Source of the DNA: Muribaculaceae bacterium
Lineage (GTDB): Bacteria > Bacteroidota > Bacteroidia > Bacteroidales > Muribaculaceae
DNA: 57,968 bases
Direction: 5' to 3'
Assembly (NCBI GenBank): GCA_017557425.1
Contig: JAFYYU010000002.1
Location: 1-57,968, forward strand
Part shown: one piece after another, positions 53,016 to 57,968 of the stretch
Numbering within the stretch: the stretch's first letter is position 1
Layout of the letters: each line of letters begins with the position of its first letter
The notes under the pieces: model-generated
Told to the model about the DNA's origin: nothing
The model's input: the letters and a program-made list of their open reading frames with translations, nothing else
Database searches by the model: none
Made by a program: the position numbers and the translations under genes

Positions 53016-55043
53016 ATGACCAGAGAAGAATTCATTGCCGACATTCGCGGTGGTATTCCCGAGGAATTGCCCGAATTGCAGGCCTACGACACCGAGATCA
53101 ACCATGCGCCCAAGCGCAAAGATATCCTCACTCCCGAGCAGAAGAAACTCGCCTTGAGGAACGCCCTGCGTTACTTCCCCAAGCGCCTCCATGCCGCTTT
53201 GGCCCCCGAGTTTGCCGAGGAGCTGAAGAAATACGGCCGCATCTACATGTACCGTTACCGTCCCAAATATGAGATGTATGCCCGCCCCATCGACGAGTAT
53301 CCCGCACGCTCACGCCAGGCTGCTGCCATCATGCTGATGATTCAGAACAACCTGGATCCGCGCGTGGCTCAGCATCCGCACGAGCTCATCATCTACGGCG
53401 GCAACGGCGCCATTTTCCAGAACTGGGCACAGTATCGCCTGGTAATGAAATACTTGAGCGAGATGACCGACGAGCAGACGCTCGTCATGTACTCGGGACA
53501 CCCCCTGGGCCTGTTCCCATCGCACAAGAACGCCCCGCGCGTGGTGGTCACCAACGGTATGGTCATCCCCAACTACAGCAAGCCCGACGACTGGGAGCGT
53601 GACAACGCCCTGGGTGTGAGCCAGTATGGTCAGATGACGGCTGGCTCCTACATGTACATCGGTCCCCAGGGCATCGTGCACGGCACTACCATTACGGTGC
53701 TCAATGCTGCCCGCAAGCAGCTCGTGAAGCGCGACCAGAAGGGTGGTGACATCCACGGCATGCTCTTTGTGACCGCTGGTCTGGGCGGTATGTCGGGTGC
53801 ACAGCCCAAGGCCGGTAACATCGCCGGTGTGGTGAGCGTTACTGCCGAAATCAATCCCCTCGCAGCACAAAAGCGCTACGACCAGGGTTGGGTGGATGAA
53901 CTGCACGACAACCTTGACGAACTGATTCCCGCAATCCGCAAGGCTGTGGCCGACAAGAGGACCGTCTCGATGGCTTACGTCGGCAACGTCGTTGACCTGT
54001 GGGAACGTCTGGCCGCCGAGGACATGCACGTTGATCTGGGTAGCGACCAGACCTCGTTGCACAACCCCTGGGCAGGCGGCTACTACCCCGTTGGCCTGAC
54101 CCTCGAGGAGAGCAAGCAGATGATGGCCGAGCAACCCGAGCAATTCAAGGAGCGTGTGCGTGAGTCGCTGCGCCGCCAGTGCGCCGCCATCAACAAGTTG
54201 GCCGACAAGGGAATGTACTTCTTTGACTACGGCAACGCCTTCCTGCTCGAATCGAGCCGCGCAGGCGCTGACATCATGACACCGGAGGGCAAGTTCCGCT
54301 ATCCGTCCTATGTGCAGGACATCATGGGCCCGATGTTCTTTGACTACGGCTTTGGTCCCTTCCGCTGGGTATGCACCTCAGGTGACCCCAAGGATCTGGA
54401 GACCACCGACCGCCTGGCCGCTCAGGTGCTCGAGGAAATCCGCAAGGACGCTCCCGAGGACATCCAGGGCCAGATGGATGACAATATCCACTGGATCAAG
54501 GAAGCAGGCCCCAACAAACTCGTTGTGGGTTCGCAGGCACGCATCCTGTATGCTGACGCCGAGGGACGTACCAAGATAGCCCTGGCGTTCAATGATGCCA
54601 TCCGCAGCGGTGAGCTGAGCGCTCCCGTCGTGCTCGGTCGTGACCACCACGACGTTTCGGGTACCGACTCTCCCTTCCGCGAGACCAGCAACATCTATGA
54701 CGGTTCACAATTCTGTGCCGACATGGCCGTGCAGAACGTCATCGGCGACTCCTTCCGCGGTGCCACGTGGGTAAGCATCCACAACGGCGGCGGTGTAGGC
54801 TGGGGCGAGGTCATCAATGGTGGTTTCGGTATGGCCATCGACGGTAGCGAGGATTCGGCACGCCACATCCGCGAGATGCTCTTCTGGGATGTCAACAACG
54901 GTATCGCACGCCGCAGCTGGGCACGCAATACTGGTTCCATGGACGCCATCCGCCGTGAAATGGAACGCACGCCCGAGTTAACCGTCACGATGCCTAATCT
55001 GGTTGACGATGACGTTATCGACAATGCAGTGACCATCTTCTAA
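53016..55043 (+). CDS. hutU: Urocanate hydratase
   Basis: This 675-residue NAD-dependent enzyme converts urocanate to imidazolone propionate. It is longer than the roughly 555-residue Pseudomonas/Bacillus form and matches the long type found in Bacteroidetes and animals. Diagnostic segments include YSGHPLGLFPSH, the NAD site TAGLGGMSGAQPKA and SIHNGGGVGWGEVINGGFG. It lies 27 bp after ftcD and 30 bp before hutH. Confidence 0.97.
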   Translation: MTREEFIADIRGGIPEELPELQAYDTEINHAPKRKDILTPEQKKLALRNALRYFPKRLHAALAPEFAEELKKYGRIYMYRYRPKYEMYARPIDEYPARSRQAAAIMLMIQNNLDPRVAQHPHELIIYGGNGAIFQNWAQYRLVMKYLSEMTDEQTLVMYSGHPLGLFPSHKNAPRVVVTNGMVIPNYSKPDDWERDNALGVSQYGQMTAGSYMYIGPQGIVHGTTITVLNAARKQLVKRDQKGGDIHGMLFVTAGLGGMSGAQPKAGNIAGVVSVTAEINPLAAQKRYDQGWVDELHDNLDELIPAIRKAVADKRTVSMAYVGNVVDLWERLAAEDMHVDLGSDQTSLHNPWAGGYYPVGLTLEESKQMMAEQPEQFKERVRESLRRQCAAINKLADKGMYFFDYGNAFLLESSRAGADIMTPEGKFRYPSYVQDIMGPMFFDYGFGPFRWVCTSGDPKDLETTDRLAAQVLEEIRKDAPEDIQGQMDDNIHWIKEAGPNKLVVGSQARILYADAEGRTKIALAFNDAIRSGELSAPVVLGRDHHDVSGTDSPFRETSNIYDGSQFCADMAVQNVIGDSFRGATWVSIHNGGGVGWGEVINGGFGMAIDGSEDSARHIREMLFWDVNNGIARRSWARNTGSMDAIRREMERTPELTVTMPNLVDDDVIDNAVTIF

Positions 55044-55073
55044 TGTTGAACAATCATTCAATCACCAAGTAAT

Positions 55074-56561
55074 ATGACACATCAAATCAGTGCCGAGCAT
55101 CTCACAATTCAAAAGATTGCCGAGATCATCGAAGGCCATCATACGCTCAAACTCAGTGCCGATGCCATCAAACGCATCACCCACTGCCGTGAATACCTTG
55201 ACAAGAAGATTGCCGAGAGCGACAAACCCATCTATGGCGTAACCACGGGTTTTGGCTCACTGTGCAAGATTTCCATCAGCAACGACCAGTTGTCACAGTT
55301 GCAGATCAACCTGATGATGTCCCATGCCTGCGGCGTGGGCGAACGCGTGCCCAACGACATTGTCAAAATCATGATTCTGTTGAAGGTGCAGTCCCTCTCC
55401 TATGGATATTCGGGCGTGAAACTCGACACCGTCGAGAGGCTGATCGACCTTTTCAACAACGACGTTTATCCCGTGGTTTACAAGCAGGGTTCGGTGGGAG
55501 CCTCGGGCGACCTCGTGCCGCTGGCTCACCTGTGCCTGCCTATTGTGGGCCTGGGAGAAGTGGAATACAAGGGCGAAATCATGAATGGCGCCGAACTGAG
55601 CAAGAAGATGGGTTGGGAACCCATCAAGCTCGGCTCCAAGGAAGGTCTTGCGCTGCTCAACGGCACCCAGAACATGAGCGCTCACGCCGTGTGGGCCCTC
55701 ATCAAGGCCGAACAACTGAGCAAATGGGCCGATGTCATCGCTGCCATCTCACTGGAGGCCTATGACGGCCGCATCGAGCCGTTCACCCATGCCGTTCATG
55801 CCGTACGTCCCCACCAGGGCCAGATTGAGACCGCTGCCCGTATGCGCGAGTTGCTTGACGGCAGCGAGCTGATTAAGCAGCCCAAGGTCAACGTGCAGGA
55901 TCCTTATTCGTTCCGCTGCATCCCTCAGGTACACGGTTCGGTAAAGGACACCATCCGCTATGTGGGCTCGGTCATTGACACCGAAATCAACTCGGCGACC
56001 GACAATCCCACCGTTTGCCCCGATGAAGACCTGATTATCTCGGCAGGAAACTTCCATGGCGAACCCATCGCCATGCCCATGGACTTCTTGTGCATCGCCA
56101 TGGCAGAGCTGAGCAATATCTCGGAGCGCCGCACCTACAAGCTGGTTTCGGGCACCCGTGACCTGCCCAGCTTCCTTGTGGCCCACCCGGGCGTGAACAG
56201 CGGTTTCATGATTCCGCAGTACACTGCAGCTGCCATTGCCAGCCAGAGCAAAACGCTGTGTATGCCGTCATCGGCCGACACCATACCCACCTCGCAAGGT
56301 CAGGAGGACCACGTGAGCATGGGTGCCAATGCCGGAGTGAAGCTGTGCAAGGTGGTCGAGAACACCGAGCGTGTTCTGGCCATCGAGCTCTTTAACGCGG
56401 CCCAGGCGCTAGAGTTCCGCCGTCCTTTAAAGTCGTCGGCGGTTCTCGAGCATGTTTTGGCCGATTACCGCAAGTGTGTCCCCTTCATCAACGAGGACCA
56501 ACCCATGTATCCGCACATCGCAAAATCTGTAGAGTTCTTGCAGAATGAAAAGATTGATTAA
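55074..56561 (+). CDS. hutH: Histidine ammonia-lyase
   Basis: This 495-residue enzyme removes ammonia from histidine to give urocanate. Ala143-Ser144-Gly145 within GSVGASGDLVPLAHL form the self-made MIO cofactor, and the active-site segments YGVTTGFGSL and QDPYSFRCIPQVHG are intact. The last 17 bp overlap the start of hutI, indicating coupled translation. Confidence 0.97.
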   Translation: MTHQISAEHLTIQKIAEIIEGHHTLKLSADAIKRITHCREYLDKKIAESDKPIYGVTTGFGSLCKISISNDQLSQLQINLMMSHACGVGERVPNDIVKIMILLKVQSLSYGYSGVKLDTVERLIDLFNNDVYPVVYKQGSVGASGDLVPLAHLCLPIVGLGEVEYKGEIMNGAELSKKMGWEPIKLGSKEGLALLNGTQNMSAHAVWALIKAEQLSKWADVIAAISLEAYDGRIEPFTHAVHAVRPHQGQIETAARMRELLDGSELIKQPKVNVQDPYSFRCIPQVHGSVKDTIRYVGSVIDTEINSATDNPTVCPDEDLIISAGNFHGEPIAMPMDFLCIAMAELSNISERRTYKLVSGTRDLPSFLVAHPGVNSGFMIPQYTAAAIASQSKTLCMPSSADTIPTSQGQEDHVSMGANAGVKLCKVVENTERVLAIELFNAAQALEFRRPLKSSAVLEHVLADYRKCVPFINEDQPMYPHIAKSVEFLQNEKID

Positions 56562-57786
56562 AAACATCGCTTGTCTGGCAGGCGTGGATTATGATAAAAA
56601 ACCATGCCTGCGAGGCAGCGAAATGGCTACGCTCAACTGCATCAACGACGCCTGGCTGCTCGTTGACGGCGACCGCTTTGACTCCTGGGGCGAAATGGCA
56701 ACCATGTCAACGCTCGAAAGCGACTGGGAAGTCATTGATTCTCAAGGTGGTACAGTACTTCCCTCGTGGTGCGACAGCCACACCCATATCGTATATGCCG
56801 GCAGCCGTGAAGGTGAGTTCGTGGACAAAATCCGCGGATTGTCCTATGCTGAGATTGCACGCCGTGGAGGCGGCATCTTAAACTCGGCTGACCGTCTGCA
56901 CCTCTTGAGCGAGGACGAGCTCTACACACAGGCCATGCACCGTGTGAAGGAAATCATCGCCAAGGGAACTGGTGCTGTGGAGATCAAGAGCGGCTACGGC
57001 CTGAACACCGAGGACGAGTTGAAAATGCTACGCGTCATCCGCCGCATCAGCGAGACCTCACCCATCAAGGTCGTTTCCACCTTCTTGGGGGCTCATGCCG
57101 TTGGCAGGGAATATGCAGGCCGCCAAGGCGAATATGTCGATATGCTCATCCGCGAGATGATTCCCGAGGTGGGAAAACAGGGCCTGGCTGACTTCATCGA
57201 CGTCTTCTGCGACGAGGGTTTCTTTACACCAGATGAGACTTCTCGCATCCTTGAAGCGGGCGCCAAGTGGGGCATGAGACCCAAAATCCATGTCCAGGAA
57301 TTGGCACCGTCAGGCGGTGTCGAAGTGGGCGTGAAACATAATGCCGTATCGGTTGACCATCTCGAGAGCATGATTGATGAGGATATCGAGATGCTTAAGG
57401 GCACAAATACCATCCCCACGGGCTTGCCTGGCACCTCGTTCTTCCTGAACATGCCGTTCGCACCCGCCCGCAAGATGATCGAGGCTGGTCTGCCCGTTGC
57501 CACGGCCAGTGACTACAATCCCGGCTCTACACCCAGCGGTGACATGAAGTTTGTCGTGTCATTGGCTTGCATCAAGATGCGGCTATTGCCTGCCGAGGCC
57601 ATCAATGCGGCAACCATCAACACCGCTGCCGCCATGGACTTGAGCAAGGACTACGGCAGCATCGCCAAAGGCAAAGTCGCCAACTTCTTCATCACCGATC
57701 CCATCCCATCCATAGACTTCATCCCCTACTCCTACACCACGCCCATCATCGCAAGGACCTTCCTCCAAGGCCAGGAAGTGAAGTAG
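56545..57786 (+). CDS. hutI: Imidazolonepropionase
   Basis: This 413-residue amidohydrolase-fold enzyme opens imidazolone propionate to N-formiminoglutamate, the substrate of FtcD. Metal ligands are visible in CDSHTHIVYAGSRE (HxH) and in the later HVQELAPSGG, with KSGYGLNTEDELKM and ATASDYNPGSTPS typical of HutI. It is the last gene of the operon, overlapping hutH by 17 bp. Confidence 0.97.
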   Translation: MKRLIKNIACLAGVDYDKKPCLRGSEMATLNCINDAWLLVDGDRFDSWGEMATMSTLESDWEVIDSQGGTVLPSWCDSHTHIVYAGSREGEFVDKIRGLSYAEIARRGGGILNSADRLHLLSEDELYTQAMHRVKEIIAKGTGAVEIKSGYGLNTEDELKMLRVIRRISETSPIKVVSTFLGAHAVGREYAGRQGEYVDMLIREMIPEVGKQGLADFIDVFCDEGFFTPDETSRILEAGAKWGMRPKIHVQELAPSGGVEVGVKHNAVSVDHLESMIDEDIEMLKGTNTIPTGLPGTSFFLNMPFAPARKMIEAGLPVATASDYNPGSTPSGDMKFVVSLACIKMRLLPAEAINAATINTAAAMDLSKDYGSIAKGKVANFFITDPIPSIDFIPYSYTTPIIARTFLQGQEVK

Positions 57787-57805
57787 AAGTAAAGTAGAAC
57801 ACAAG

Positions 57806-57842
57806 CCCAGTCCTGTATGCCGTGGCACCGCCACGGCCTGGG
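57806..57842 (+). terminator. Hairpin after the hut operon
   Basis: GCCGTGG (57819-57825) pairs with CCACGGC (57831-57837), enclosed by CCCAG/CTGGG. There is no T-run after it on the plus strand, so termination would be weak or the hairpin protects the 3' end. Confidence 0.45.
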
Positions 57843-57843
57843 A

Positions 57844-57886
57844 ATAAAAAAACGAGGGAGCCGCTCGTCAGACGAGTGACTCCCTC
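57844..57886 (-). terminator. Terminator of the rRNA operon
   Basis: GAGGGAG (57854-57860) pairs with CTCCCTC (57880-57886), with an inner CTCG/CGAG stem; on the minus strand a run of T follows directly. It lies just past the 3' end of 5S rRNA. Confidence 0.9.
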
Positions 57887-57889
57887 TTA

Positions 57890-57968
57890 GGGGGCGGTTA
57901 CCTACTCTCCCACTTTCGCAGTACCATCGGCGTGGTGAGGCTTAACTTCTCTGTTCGGAATGGGAAGA
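57890..57968 (-). rRNA. rrf: 5S ribosomal RNA (3' part, truncated by window edge)
   Basis: The reverse complement reads the conserved 5S 3' half, including TTCCCATTCCGAACAG, AGAAGTTAAGC and GTGGGAGAGTAGGT. About 79 nt lie in the window; the 5' part and the rest of the rRNA operon lie beyond 57968. The exact 3' end may be off by a few bases. Confidence 0.95.

Overview
The window is chromosomal DNA from a Bacteroidales bacterium, probably a gut or rumen anaerobe; I cannot fix the family. The evidence is the repeated use of the Bacteroidetes promoter (TTTG or CTTG, 19-21 bp, TAnnTTTG), the near absence of Shine-Dalgarno sites, a TonB-dependent receptor plus PnuT thiamine pair under a TPP riboswitch, an Omp28-like secreted protein with a type IX-like C-terminus, and C10 (streptopain-like) peptidases ending in dockerin modules.

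Layout. 1-1.9 kb: accessory genes (a small HTH protein, DUF6291-like and DUF6633-like proteins) that look like the edge of an integrated element, whose likely boundary is tRNA-Arg(ACG) at 2.2 kb. 2.4-3.0 kb: a 68-residue membrane protein and a self-contained unit (promoter, 33-codon ORF, terminator) that I do not recognise. 3.3-6.6 kb: a large secreted Omp28-like protein. 6.8-10.0 kb: arcABC, the arginine deiminase pathway. 10.2-14.4 kb: a secreted hypothetical protein and the thrS-infC-rpmI-rplT translation operon on the minus strand. 14.5-17.6 kb: an M50-like membrane metalloprotease and an SF1 helicase. 17.7-20.8 kb: the thiamine uptake locus (TPP riboswitch, TonB receptor, pnuT). 21.0-26.0 kb: a phosphohexomutase and two related MFS transporters. 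26.0-28.6 kb: an AtoE-type transporter, a small hypothetical protein and an SDR oxidoreductase. 28.7-39.4 kb: typA, glnS, a TsaC/Sua5 enzyme, a polyprenyl glycosylphosphotransferase, a CLC protein with CBS domains, a PAP2 phosphatase joined to a probable outer-membrane barrel, and fmt. 39.4-48.1 kb: three tandem C10 peptidase genes, each with its own promoter. 48.2-51.1 kb: a CDF metal exporter with an ABC ATPase and FtsX-like permease. 51.2-57.8 kb: the histidine utilisation operon ftcD-hutU-hutH-hutI. The window ends inside a 5S rRNA gene on the minus strand.

How it fits together. Secreted peptidases, arginine deiminase and histidine degradation suggest a peptide- and amino-acid-using life: arginine gives ATP through carbamate kinase, and histidine gives glutamate and one-carbon units through FtcD. 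No whole new multi-gene defence or mobile system is evident. The least explained items are the 33-codon transcription unit, the peptidase cluster with co-varying 3' hairpins and shared leaders, the PAP2-barrel fusion, and a family of inverted repeats around pnuT and downstream of glnS.
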